Below the pieces are notes generated by a model. The model was given only the letters and a program-made list of their open reading frames with translations, was not told the DNA's origin and made no database searches. 64,000 nt of DNA from Kitasatospora sp. NBC_00374 (GTDB lineage: Bacteria; Actinomycetota; Actinomycetes; Streptomycetales; Streptomycetaceae), in assembly GCF_041434935.1 (NCBI RefSeq), contig NZ_CP107964.1:5315001-5379000 (forward strand), read 5' to 3'. Positions 1-7,708 of the stretch are shown here, piece after piece (the first letter of the stretch is position 1; each line of letters begins with the position of its first letter). A program made the translations under genes and the position numbers.

Positions 1-629
1 TTGCCGATGCCCAGCGTCTCGGTCAGCGCCGAGCCCGAGGACTCGTGGCACATGTTGGAGCAGTCGGGCAGGTTGTTGGTGCCCAGCTGCCGGGCGAACA
101 GCTGGTAGACGAAGGCGGCCTCGTTGCTGGTCCGGCCCGAGGTGTAGAAGGCGGCGCCGTCCGGGGTGTCCAGCGCCTTCAGCTCGTCCGCGACGATGGC
201 GAACGCCCGGTCCCAGGAGACCGGGACGTAGTGGTCGGCGCCCTCCTCCAGCAGCATCGGCTCGGTGAGGCGGCCCTGCTGGCCCAGCCAGTACCCGGAC
301 CGCTCGGCCAGCTCCGACACCGGGTGGGCGGCGAAGAACCCGGCGGTGATCCGGCGCTCGGTCGCCTCCTCGGCGACCGCCTTGGCGCCGTTCTCGCAGA
401 ACTCCGCGGTGTGGGTCTTCCCGGGCTCGGGCCACGCGCAGCCGGGGCAGTCGAAGCCGTCCGGCTGGTTGATCTTGCGCAGGGTGGCCAGCGTCCGCCG
501 GGCGCTCATCTGCTCCCCGGCCATCTGCAGGCTCTTGGCGACGGCGGTCAGCCCGGCCGCCGCGTGCTTCGGGGCGCCCACCTCGGGCGCGTCCTGCACC
601 GGGTCGCTCTGCGGGGCCTGCTTGGCCAT
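1..629 (-). CDS. FdhF/YdeP-family molybdopterin oxidoreductase, N-terminal part
   Basis: This is a partial gene that runs off the left edge; 209 N-terminal residues are visible. The ATG at 629 follows GGAGG at good spacing. Cysteines C61 and C64 (DCPGCAWPEP), then EFCENGAKAVAEEAT and later CSNMCHESSG, are typical of the FdhF/YdeP branch of the formate dehydrogenase alpha-subunit superfamily, which binds a molybdopterin guanine dinucleotide cofactor. Members are cytoplasmic and are usually annotated as formate dehydrogenase-like, but the physiological substrate of the YdeP branch is unclear, so only the family is claimed. The gene is divergent from the TPR-like gene at 791. Confidence 0.85.
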   Translation of the reverse strand, partial: MAKQAPQSDPVQDAPEVGAPKHAAAGLTAVAKSLQMAGEQMSARRTLATLRKINQPDGFDCPGCAWPEPGKTHTAEFCENGAKAVAEEATERRITAGFFAAHPVSELAERSGYWLGQQGRLTEPMLLEEGADHYVPVSWDRAFAIVADELKALDTPDGAAFYTSGRTSNEAAFVYQLFARQLGTNNLPDCSNMCHESSGSALTETLGIG

Positions 630-790
630 GGCTGACACCTCCTGCTGGGTGGGGCCGCACCGTTGCCGTACCCCTGCCGCCCATCCTCGCACTGCGGCCG
701 GCGGGGCGGAGGGGGTGGCACCGGTACGGCTCCGCGCGACAGAATTACCGATCATCCGTCCTGCCTGCTGCCCGAGGAGTGAGCCAGCCG

Positions 791-1645
791 ATGCCGCCCA
801 CCGATGCGCCCCCGGGAGAGTTCGGACCCGCCGACGCAGAGCCCGCGGCCGTCCCCGAGGTACGGGCGCTGCTGATCCGGCTGCGCGCCGCCGCGCCGAC
901 CGCACGGACCGCCGACGGCTCCGCCCAGCTGCTGGAGGCGGTGGCCCGGGAGATGGTCGCCGAGCTCGGCCGGTACGACCGCCAGACCCTGTCCACCTGG
1001 CGGGAGGTGGCCCGGTGGCAGGGCGAGGCCGGCGACCCGGGCGCGGCGATCCACCTGCTGGAGCAGGTGATCCTCGACATGGCCCAGGCCCTGGGCACCG
1101 GGGACCCGGAGACCCTGAGCGCCCGGCTCGACCTGGCCGCCGAGGTCGGGCGGGCCGGCGACCCGGCCGCCGCCCTGCGGCGCCTGCACGAACTGCTGCC
1201 CGCCCTGACGGCGGCGGTCGGCGGCGACGACATCCGGGTGCTGCGGGCCCGGCTCGACCTGGCCGGCCACACCGTGGCGGTGGGCGACCTCGGCGGCGGG
1301 ATCCAGCAGCTGGTTCAGCTGGTCCCGCAGATCCAGCAGCTCCTGGGCGAGGATCACCTGCTGCTGAGCGAGGCCCGGCTGACGCTCGGGCGGTACGTGC
1401 AGCGCTGGGGCCGTACCCCGGGGGCGCCGCCCGCGATCGGCTGGGTGGAGGCGGTGGCGGTGGTCCACCGGCTGACGGTCTGGGACTTCGACACCGACCG
1501 GGAGGCCCTGACCTGCGTCACCGAGCTGGAGCGCCGGACCGGCCTCAAGGGCCTGGCCGACCGGATCTACTCCGCGCCCGACCACCTGACGGCCGAGCAG
1601 GTCACCGCCCTTGCCCTCGGCAGGCCGGCAGGCGCGCCCGGCTGA
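791..1645 (+). CDS. TPR-like helical repeat protein
   Basis: A 284-residue protein built from repeated helical pairs such as GDPGAAIHLLEQVILDMAQA, GDPAAALRRLHELL and VGDLGGGIQQLVQLV. The pattern is tetratricopeptide-like and resembles the C-terminal TPR arrays of streptomycete regulatory proteins, but no enzymatic domain is attached. The ATG at 791 has GAGGAG about 11 bases upstream; an in-frame GTG at 779 lies inside that ribosome binding site and is less likely. Role unknown; a protein-protein interaction scaffold is an inference from the repeats. It converges on the permease gene ending at 1700. Confidence 0.65.
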   Translation: MPPTDAPPGEFGPADAEPAAVPEVRALLIRLRAAAPTARTADGSAQLLEAVAREMVAELGRYDRQTLSTWREVARWQGEAGDPGAAIHLLEQVILDMAQALGTGDPETLSARLDLAAEVGRAGDPAAALRRLHELLPALTAAVGGDDIRVLRARLDLAGHTVAVGDLGGGIQQLVQLVPQIQQLLGEDHLLLSEARLTLGRYVQRWGRTPGAPPAIGWVEAVAVVHRLTVWDFDTDREALTCVTELERRTGLKGLADRIYSAPDHLTAEQVTALALGRPAGAPG

Positions 1646-1662
1646 CCGGGCGCACCCGGGCC

Positions 1663-1695
1663 GGGCCGCGCGGGCCCGCGCCGGTGATCACCGGC
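1663..1695. terminator. hairpins between convergent genes
   Basis: Two GC hairpins fill the 54-bp gap between convergent genes: GGGCC/GGCCC around 1663-1677 and the perfect palindrome GCCGGTGATCACCGGC at 1680-1695. No T-tract follows, as is common in Streptomyces. They may stop transcription from either side. Confidence 0.4.
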
Positions 1696-1699
1696 GGGC

Positions 1700-2710
1700 T
1701 CAACTCGCGGCCCCTGCCTTGGCGTTCAGTCGGCGCCAGGTGGCCACGGCCCGCTGCAGCGGGGTCGGCGGCAGCCCGTCCCGGGTGGCGCCGCGGGCGT
1801 AGTGGCGCTCCAGGTAGTACTGGCCGACCGAGAGCACGCTGGTCACGCCGATGTACCAGAGCGTGGCGACCATCAGCAGCGGGATGACCTGGTACGTCTG
1901 GTTGTAGACGAGCTGCGCCGAGTAGAGCAGGTCCTGGACGGCCAGCACGCTGACGATCGAGGTGCCCTTGAGGGTGCCGATCAGCATGTTGCCGGCGGTC
2001 GGCACGATCGAGCGCATCGCCTGCGGCAGGACGATCCGGCGCAGCACCCGGCGCCGGCCGAGGCCGAGCGAGGCGGCGGCCTCCAACTGTCCCTGGTCGA
2101 CCGAGAGGATGCCGCTGCGGACCACCTCGGCGGCGAACGCGGCCTCGTGCAGGGTGAGCCCGATCACGGCGGTCAGCACCGGGCCGAGCAGGTTGACGGT
2201 CTTCACGGTGAGGAACTCGGGGCCGAACGGGACGCCCACCCCGAGGTGCGGGTAGAGCGCGCCGATGTTGAACCAGAACAGCAGCTGGACCAGCAGCGGG
2301 GTCGCCCGGAACACCCAGACGAAGCCCCAGCTCAGCGAGGTGAGCACCGGGTTGTCGGACAGCCTGGCCAGGGCCAGCAGGGCACCCAGGGCGAAGCCGA
2401 GGACCATCACCAGGGCCGTCAGCCAGAGCGTCAGCAGCAGCCCGGTGGTGATCGAGGTGGTGGTGAGGTACTGGCCCACGACCTCCCACTGGAAGGCCCG
2501 GTTGCGGACCAGGGAGTTGAGCACCATGCCGAAGAGCAGCAGTGCGACCGCGGCGGCGACCAGCCGGCCGGGGCGGCGGCGCGGCACGATCGGCAGCCCG
2601 GCGGTGTCGGGGGCGCCGGTGTCGGGGGCGGCGGTCCGCGCGGACGGTTCGTCCCGGACAGGCGGCGGGGAGGGGGAGGTCGGGGGGAGGACGTCGGGCG
2701 GCGTGGCCAT
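1700..2710 (-). CDS. polar amino-acid ABC transporter permease (HisM type)
   Basis: A 336-residue inner-membrane permease of the polar amino-acid ABC family. After a Pro/Ala-rich cytoplasmic tail there is a hydrophobic segment near residue 48, then the ABC permease core with the EAA-type loop EAAASLGLGRRRVLRRIVLPQ, which docks the ATPase. It is clearly similar to the second permease at 5954 (shared GVPFGP, GQLEAAA, LPQAMR, KGTSIV, QYYLER). The ATG at 2710 has GGAG upstream; a 39-codon in-frame GTG extension to 2827 is possible if the mRNA is leaderless. It is divergent from the monooxygenase operon. I infer that it shares the ATPase at 6916, because no other ATPase gene is nearby. Confidence 0.85.
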   Translation of the reverse strand: MATPPDVLPPTSPSPPPVRDEPSARTAAPDTGAPDTAGLPIVPRRRPGRLVAAAVALLLFGMVLNSLVRNRAFQWEVVGQYLTTTSITTGLLLTLWLTALVMVLGFALGALLALARLSDNPVLTSLSWGFVWVFRATPLLVQLLFWFNIGALYPHLGVGVPFGPEFLTVKTVNLLGPVLTAVIGLTLHEAAFAAEVVRSGILSVDQGQLEAAASLGLGRRRVLRRIVLPQAMRSIVPTAGNMLIGTLKGTSIVSVLAVQDLLYSAQLVYNQTYQVIPLLMVATLWYIGVTSVLSVGQYYLERHYARGATRDGLPPTPLQRAVATWRRLNAKAGAAS

Positions 2711-2775
2711 GGAGGGCTCCAGGTGCGGGCGGGCAGGCAGAGGACCGCTGTCCGTCACGCGCGTGGCCGAGTCCC

Positions 2776-2823
2776 TCAACACGGCCGGGAGACGGCACAG
2801 TTCGCCGGCTCCGCAGTACGCAC
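2776..2823 (-). CDS. candidate 15-codon Cys-containing upstream ORF
   Basis: GTG at 2823 opens a 15-codon frame (MRTAEPANCAVSRPC, stop at 2776) lying 65 bases before the permease ATG and just after a plausible promoter. Two of its codons are Cys, one immediately before the stop. It could be a cysteine-sensing leader matching the one on the other strand, but ribosome binding is not evident and an in-frame extension of the permease overlaps it. Speculative. Confidence 0.2.
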   Translation of the reverse strand: MRTAEPANCAVSRPC

Positions 2824-2836
2824 TCACTCCGCCTCG

Positions 2837-2867
2837 ATCGTACGCGGGTCCGGTCCGGGAGTGTCAA
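2837..2867 (-). promoter_or_regulatory. promoter for the minus-strand permease
   Basis: On the minus strand a perfect TTGACA (2862-2867) is followed after 19 bases by TACGAT (2837-2842). The spacer is a little long, but both boxes fit housekeeping sigma consensus. Transcription would begin near 2830, upstream of the permease. Confidence 0.45.
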
Positions 2868-2930
2868 GGGCCGCCGGCTCGGGGACACCGGGTGCGGCGG
2901 GCCGGGGATCGTCCGTCCACCGGGCGGTAG

Positions 2931-2960
2931 TTGACGAAGTCCGAGGTTCGCTGCTCAACT
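2931..2960 (+). promoter_or_regulatory. promoter for the Cys leader and monooxygenase operon
   Basis: TTGACG at 2931-2936 and TCAACT at 2955-2960 are separated by 18 bases. The predicted start site falls at or beside the leader ATG at 2967, so the leader would be translated from a nearly leaderless transcript. The -10 match is weak. Confidence 0.4.
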
Positions 2961-2966
2961 TGCGCC

Positions 2967-3044
2967 ATGAATGCCGAGCAGCGCCTGGTCACGCGCGGCC
3001 ACATCGACTTCGGTCGGGTGTGGTCCGCGGCGTGTTGCGGCTGA
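2967..3044 (+). CDS. cysteine leader peptide upstream of the monooxygenase
   Basis: A 25-codon ORF. Its C-terminal part reads TRGHIDFGRVWSAACCG, followed directly by TGA. The TR-x-HIDfxRV-x-SA-x-C layout matches short putative leader peptides annotated before sulfur-metabolism genes in Streptomyces. Two consecutive Cys codons two positions before the stop suit ribosome stalling when charged tRNA-Cys is scarce; Cys-rich upstream ORFs acting this way are known in mycobacteria. It precedes the LLM monooxygenase by 256 bases of GC-rich sequence that could hold alternative hairpins. The regulatory role is inferred from composition and position. Confidence 0.7.
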   Translation: MNAEQRLVTRGHIDFGRVWSAACCG

Positions 3045-3300
3045 CCCGGCAGCGGGCCGCCTGACCGGCCCTGATCTCCTTCGGAGACCTCCCTCGGTTG
3101 CCCCGTCGCGGGCCGGGAAGCCGTCGCACCCGACGGATCGACAGGCGTGCGCTGCCGCCCCTCTCCTCCTCAGCTGACTCTCCGTCACACTCCGCTGTCC
3201 GACGGTTCCTCCCCGCCTCAGCCCGCGCCCCCGCACGCCCGTACGCCCCCGTGCCGGGGCCGGCCCCGGCGTGCCCGCGCCATCCAGGAAGGCCCGCACC

Positions 3301-4464
3301 ATGCCCGTCGAGTTCCTCGGTATCGCCGCCACCGGCGACGGCTCGGAGACCACCCCCCGCACCACCGCGGCCTTCGACCGCGAGTACACCCTGCGCCTGG
3401 CCCGCGCCCATGAGGACCACGGCTGGGACCGGGTGCTGTTCGCCTACGGCGCCGGCGCGCCGGACCCGGCGCCGTCCGCCGCGTTCCTCGCCGCCAGGCT
3501 GGAGCGGCTGCAGATCCTGCTGGCGCACCGCCCCAACGTCTCGTACCCGACCTTCGCCGCGAAGACCTTCGCGACGCTCGACCGGATCAGCGACGGCCGG
3601 CTCACCGTGCACTTCATCACCGGCGGCAACGACCACGAGCAGCGGCGCGAGGGCGACTTCCTGACGAAGGACCAGCGCTACGCCCGCACCCGCGAGTACA
3701 TCGGCATCGTCAAGAAGGCCTGGACCTCGCACGAGCCCTTCGACCACGAGGGCGAGCACTACCGGTTCAACGACTTCGTCTCGGACGTGTTCCCCGTCCA
3801 GCAGCCCAGGCCGAACGTCTCCTTCGGCGGGTCCTCCCCGGCCGCCTACGCGGCCGGCGGGGCCGAGGCGGACGTGTTCTGCCTGTGGGGCGAGCCGCTG
3901 GCCGCCACGGCCGAGCAGATCGAGCGGGTCCGGGAGGCCGCCGTGGCGGCCGGCCGGACCGACACCCCGCGGATCCAGGTCGCGTTCCGCCCGATCATCG
4001 CCCCGACCGAGGAGCTGGCCTGGGAGAAGGCGCACCGCACGGTCGACGCGATCAAGGCGCGGAAGGCCGGCGGCGACCTGGTCCGCCGCCGGCCCGCCGG
4101 CGGACCGGAGAACACCGGCTCGCAGCGCCTGATCGAGATCGCCGAGCGGGGCGAACGCTACGACCGCGCGCTGTGGACCCCGACCGCCGCGGCCACCGGC
4201 GGCGCCGGCAACTCCAACGCGCTGGTCGGCACGCCGGAGACGGTCGCCCAGGCCCTGCTGGACTACTACGACCTCGGCGTGGAGATCCTCTCCGCCCGGG
4301 GCTACGACCTGATCGGCGACGCCGTCGACTTCGGCCGGCACGTCATCCCGATCGTCCGCGAGGAGGTCGCCAGGCGGGACGCGGCCAAGGCCGCCCGGCT
4401 CGCCGCCGAGCACGGGGCGGCGCGGCGGCGGGACCGGCAGCAGCCGGTCGGGGTGCGGGCATGA
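3301..4464 (+). CDS. FMN-dependent LLM-class monooxygenase (SsuD/YxeK-like)
   Basis: A 387-residue luciferase-like monooxygenase. It begins MPVEFLGIAATGDGSE and contains the family blocks AHEDHGWDRVLFAYG, RPNVSYPTFAAKTFATLD, GRLTVHFITGGND and FGGSSPAAY. Such enzymes use reduced FMN and O2 to cleave C-S bonds, as in alkanesulfonate, S-alkylcysteine or sulfone oxidation. AGGAAGG supports the ATG at 3301 over an ATG ten codons upstream. It is the first enzyme gene after the Cys leader and overlaps the acetyltransferase gene by 4 bases. The combination with a GNAT enzyme and an amino-acid transporter favours an S-alkylated cysteine over a sulfonate, by analogy with Bacillus ytm/yxe operons. The substrate is inferred. 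Confidence 0.85.
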   Translation: MPVEFLGIAATGDGSETTPRTTAAFDREYTLRLARAHEDHGWDRVLFAYGAGAPDPAPSAAFLAARLERLQILLAHRPNVSYPTFAAKTFATLDRISDGRLTVHFITGGNDHEQRREGDFLTKDQRYARTREYIGIVKKAWTSHEPFDHEGEHYRFNDFVSDVFPVQQPRPNVSFGGSSPAAYAAGGAEADVFCLWGEPLAATAEQIERVREAAVAAGRTDTPRIQVAFRPIIAPTEELAWEKAHRTVDAIKARKAGGDLVRRRPAGGPENTGSQRLIEIAERGERYDRALWTPTAAATGGAGNSNALVGTPETVAQALLDYYDLGVEILSARGYDLIGDAVDFGRHVIPIVREEVARRDAAKAARLAAEHGAARRRDRQQPVGVRA

Positions 4465-4949
4465 CCACCCCGCTGGTCGAGGTCAGACGGGTCCGGCTCG
4501 GCGACCCGCTGACCGAACCGCTGGTCCGCGAGCTCACCGAGGAGTACGTCACCCGGTACGGCCCGGGCGGCCGCCAGGAGATGTCCCGCTACTCCGCCGC
4601 CGAGTTCGCCCCGCCGCACGGCCTGCTGCTGCTCCTGCTGGCGGGCGGCGAGCCGGTGGCCGGTGGCGCGTACCGGCGCTACGACGAGTCCACCGCCGAG
4701 GTGAAGCGGATGTGGACGCACTCGGCGCACCGCCGCCGGGGGCTGGCCCGCCGGGTGCTGGCCGAGTTGGAGGCGGCCGCCGCGGCGGCCGGCTACCGGC
4801 GGATCCACCTCACCACCGGCCCGCGCCAGCCCGAGGCCAAGGGGCTCTACCTGGCCACCGGCTACACCCCGCTGTTCGACCCGGCGGCGGATCCGGCACC
4901 GGCCTTCGGCCCGCTGCCGTTCGAGAAGAACCTCACCGCACACCACTGA
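4461..4949 (+). CDS. GNAT-family N-acetyltransferase (SnaA/SnaB-like role inferred)
   Basis: A 162-residue GNAT enzyme. The acetyl-CoA loop is HRRRGLARRVL, and the C-terminal beta/alpha unit TGPRQPEAKGLYLATGYTPL is characteristic. The ATG overlaps the monooxygenase stop (ATGA), so the two are translationally coupled. In Bacillus S-alkylcysteine salvage, a GNAT protein N-acetylates the substrate before an LLM enzyme oxidises it; the coupling suggests the same role. No deacetylase to finish that pathway is seen in the window. The true acceptor is unproven. Confidence 0.8.
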   Translation: MTTPLVEVRRVRLGDPLTEPLVRELTEEYVTRYGPGGRQEMSRYSAAEFAPPHGLLLLLLAGGEPVAGGAYRRYDESTAEVKRMWTHSAHRRRGLARRVLAELEAAAAAAGYRRIHLTTGPRQPEAKGLYLATGYTPLFDPAADPAPAFGPLPFEKNLTAHH

Positions 4950-4962
4950 GAGGCACAGCCCC

Positions 4963-5898
4963 GTGAGACGCGCACTCCCCGCAGTCCTGGCCGCCGCCAC
5001 CGCCGTGGTCCTGGCCGGCTGCAGCCCGGCCCCGGCGTCCTCCTCGCCCCGTGCTCCGGGAGCCTCCGCCGTCGCCGCGGCGAGCCAGGACGTGGTCGCG
5101 GCCGAGCAGAAGGTGGACTCGATCGCGGCGCTGCTGCCGGAGGAGGTCCGCACGGCGGGCACCCTCAGGCTCGGCGGCGCCGGCGGCGCGCCGCCGAGCG
5201 CGTTCTACCCGGACCCGGCCACCAGGAAGGCGGCGGGGATCGACGTGGACTTCGCGGACGCGGTGGCCAAGGTCCTCGGCATCACCATCCAGCGCGAGGA
5301 GGCGTCCTTCGAGACCATCCTCCCGGCGCTGGACAGCGGCAAGTACGACGTGGGCACCGGCAACTTCGGCGTCACCACCGCCCGGCTGAGGACCATCGAC
5401 TTCGTCACCTACATCGACGACGGCCAGGGCTTCGCGGTGAAGAAGGACAACACCGCGATCCAGCCGGTCACCGACCTGGTCCAGCTCTGCGGCCTGACCA
5501 TCGGCACCGGTGTCGGCACCACCTTCGAGACCACGCTCAACACCAGGAAGAACGTCTGCACCGACGCCGGGAGGAAGCCGTACGAGGTGCGGGCCTTCGC
5601 GGACAGCGGCGCGGTGCTGACCGGCCTCCAGCAGGGGCGGGTCGACGTGGTGATGTCCACCATCAACGGCCTGCGCTACCAGGCCGGCCAGGAGGCGTCC
5701 GGGACGAGGTTCCTGGGCGAGTTCCACCGGCTCGACGTCGGCTTCGCGTTCAAGAAGGGTTCGGCGCTGACCCCGGCCTTCCAGGCCGCCGTCAACCAGC
5801 TGATCAAGGACGGCACCTACACCAGGATCCTCCGGAAGTGGGGCACCGCCGACTCGGCGATCACCGAGTCGAGGATCAGCCCGCCCGAGCACCCGTGA
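4963..5898 (+). CDS. amino-acid ABC transporter substrate-binding lipoprotein 1
   Basis: A 311-residue family-3 solute-binding protein. The signal peptide ends in the lipobox VLAGC, so it should be lipid-anchored outside the membrane. Core motifs include GIDVDFADAVAKVLGI, SGKYDVGTGNFGVTTAR and the typical C-terminal GTYTRILRKWG. Start is GTG at 4963, 13 bases after the acetyltransferase stop, with GAGAGG upstream. It is one of two binding proteins in the locus; the second ends in the same NPPG-like style. Ligand is probably an amino acid or S-alkyl amino acid. Confidence 0.85.
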   Translation: MRRALPAVLAAATAVVLAGCSPAPASSSPRAPGASAVAAASQDVVAAEQKVDSIAALLPEEVRTAGTLRLGGAGGAPPSAFYPDPATRKAAGIDVDFADAVAKVLGITIQREEASFETILPALDSGKYDVGTGNFGVTTARLRTIDFVTYIDDGQGFAVKKDNTAIQPVTDLVQLCGLTIGTGVGTTFETTLNTRKNVCTDAGRKPYEVRAFADSGAVLTGLQQGRVDVVMSTINGLRYQAGQEASGTRFLGEFHRLDVGFAFKKGSALTPAFQAAVNQLIKDGTYTRILRKWGTADSAITESRISPPEHP

Positions 5899-5953
5899 TC
5901 CCGTGTCAGCCCCCGCCGGCCGGCAGCCGGCCCCAACGGAGGAATCGGCCACC

Positions 5954-6919
5954 ATGACCGTCACCACCACCGCCACACCGCCCACGGCCAGGTCCGACGC
6001 CCTGGCCGGCCTGAAGGTCGTCCCCGCCCGGCACCCCTGGCGCTGGCTCGCCGGCGCCGCCGCCGTCGTGCTGGTCGCCCAGTTCCTGCACGGGCTGGCC
6101 ACCAACCCCGGCTGGGACTGGGAGACCTTCAACGCCTTCCTGACCACCGACAGCATCCTGCGGGCCGTCTGGACCACGCTCCAACTCACCTTCTACGGAA
6201 CGGTCCTGGGCTTCGCGCTGGGTGCGGTCGTCGCCGCGCTGCGGCTCTCGCCCAGCCCGATCCTGCGGACCATCGCCTGGACGTACATCTGGGCCTTCCG
6301 GTCGATCCCGCTGATCGTCCAGCTGGTCTTCTGGTTCAACCTGTCCTATCTCTACAAGCGGCTCGGCGTCGGCATCCCGTTCGGCCCCACCGTCTGGCAC
6401 TTCGAGACCATGGACGTGCTCGGGGCGCTGGGCGCCGCCGTCCTCGGGCTGGCGCTGCACCAGGCCGCGTACGCCGCCGAGATCATCCGGGCCGGCGTCA
6501 TCTCGGTCGACGCCGGACAGCTGGAGGCCGCCGCCGCGCTCGGCATCCCGCGGCTGCGGCAGGCCTGGCGGATCATCCTGCCGCAGGCCATGCGCGGCAT
6601 CCTGCCGAACGCCGCCAACGAGGTGATCTCGCTCTTCAAGGGCACCTCGATCGTCTACGTGATGGCGATCGGCGAGCTGTTCTACCAGGTGCAGGTGGTC
6701 TACGGCCGGACCGGCCGGGTGGTCCCGCTGCTGATGGTGGCGACCGCCTGGTACGTGCTGCTGACCACCCTGCTGTCGATCGGCCAGTACTACATCGAGC
6801 GGTACTTCGCCCGGGGCGCCGAGCGCACCCCGCCGCCGACCCCGTTCCGGCGCGCCCGCGCCTTCGTCCGCCAGATCCAGGAGAGCCGGCTCTCCGCACC
6901 CCCGGGAGGCCGTTCATGA
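5954..6919 (+). CDS. polar amino-acid ABC transporter permease 2 (HisM type)
   Basis: A 321-residue membrane permease with the same core as the 1700-2710 protein: FRSIPLIVQLVFWFN, GVGIPFGPTVW, HQAAYAAEIIRAG and the ATPase-docking loop EAAAALGIPRLRQAWRIILPQ. GGAGG precedes the ATG at 5954. The ORF could be read from 5903, but no ribosome site supports that. Its stop overlaps the ATPase start (ATGA). Two distinct permeases with one ATPase suggest a heterodimeric channel or two alternative importers, as in the Bacillus ytm locus. Confidence 0.88.
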   Translation: MTVTTTATPPTARSDALAGLKVVPARHPWRWLAGAAAVVLVAQFLHGLATNPGWDWETFNAFLTTDSILRAVWTTLQLTFYGTVLGFALGAVVAALRLSPSPILRTIAWTYIWAFRSIPLIVQLVFWFNLSYLYKRLGVGIPFGPTVWHFETMDVLGALGAAVLGLALHQAAYAAEIIRAGVISVDAGQLEAAAALGIPRLRQAWRIILPQAMRGILPNAANEVISLFKGTSIVYVMAIGELFYQVQVVYGRTGRVVPLLMVATAWYVLLTTLLSIGQYYIERYFARGAERTPPPTPFRRARAFVRQIQESRLSAPPGGRS

Positions 6920-7680
6920 CCACGACCATGGTGGACGTCCGCGGCGTCCACAAGAGCTTCGGCCGGCTCGAGGTGCTGCGCGGGGTCGACCTGCAGGCCG
7001 AGGCCGGCTCGGTGACGGTGATCCTCGGGCCGTCCGGATCCGGGAAGTCCACCCTGCTGCGGGCCATCAACCACCTGGAGAAGCTCGACCGCGGCTATGT
7101 CGCGATCGACGGGGAGCTGATCGGCTACCGCCGCGCCGGCGACCGGCTGTACGAGCTCAAGGAGCGCGAGGTGCTGCGCCAGCGCACCCACCTCGGCTTC
7201 GTCTTCCAGAACTTCAACCTGTTCCCGCACCTCACCGTGCTGGAGAACCTGGTGGAGGCCCCGGTCAGCGCGCTCGGGGTGCCCAAGGCCGAGGCCCGGG
7301 CCCGGGCGCTCGACCTGCTCGCCCGGGTCGGCCTGGCCGACAAGGCGGACGCCTACCCGCGCCGGCTCTCCGGCGGCCAGCAGCAGCGGGTCGCGATCGC
7401 CCGGGCACTGGCGCTGGAACCCAAGGTGCTGCTGTTCGACGAGCCCACCTCGGCGCTCGACCCCGAACTGGTCGGCGAGGTGCTGGACGTCATCAAGGAC
7501 CTGGCCCACAGCGGCACCACCATGATCGTGGTCACCCATGAGATCGGCTTCGCCCGCGAGGTGGCGGACACCGTGGTCTTCATGGACGGCGGGCTGGTGG
7601 TCGAACAGGGCCCGCCCGCCGAGGTCCTGGACGACCCCCAGCACGAGCGCACCCGCGCCTTCCTCTCCAAGGTCCTGTAA
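6916..7680 (+). CDS. polar amino-acid ABC transporter ATPase (GlnQ type)
   Basis: A 254-residue ABC ATPase with all motifs intact: Walker A GPSGSGKST (residues 38-46), Q-loop FVFQNFNLFPHLTV, signature LSGGQQQR and Walker B LLFDEPTSALDPE. It energises uptake by one or both permeases of this locus. An insertion before the Q-loop (GYRRAGDRLYELKEREVLRQR region) is seen in this amino-acid importer subgroup. It is the only ATPase gene in the locus, translationally coupled to permease 2. Confidence 0.92.
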   Translation: MTTTMVDVRGVHKSFGRLEVLRGVDLQAEAGSVTVILGPSGSGKSTLLRAINHLEKLDRGYVAIDGELIGYRRAGDRLYELKEREVLRQRTHLGFVFQNFNLFPHLTVLENLVEAPVSALGVPKAEARARALDLLARVGLADKADAYPRRLSGGQQQRVAIARALALEPKVLLFDEPTSALDPELVGEVLDVIKDLAHSGTTMIVVTHEIGFAREVADTVVFMDGGLVVEQGPPAEVLDDPQHERTRAFLSKVL

Positions 7681-7708
7681 CCACCCCTGCCCCGAACGGA
7701 GTTCCGCC

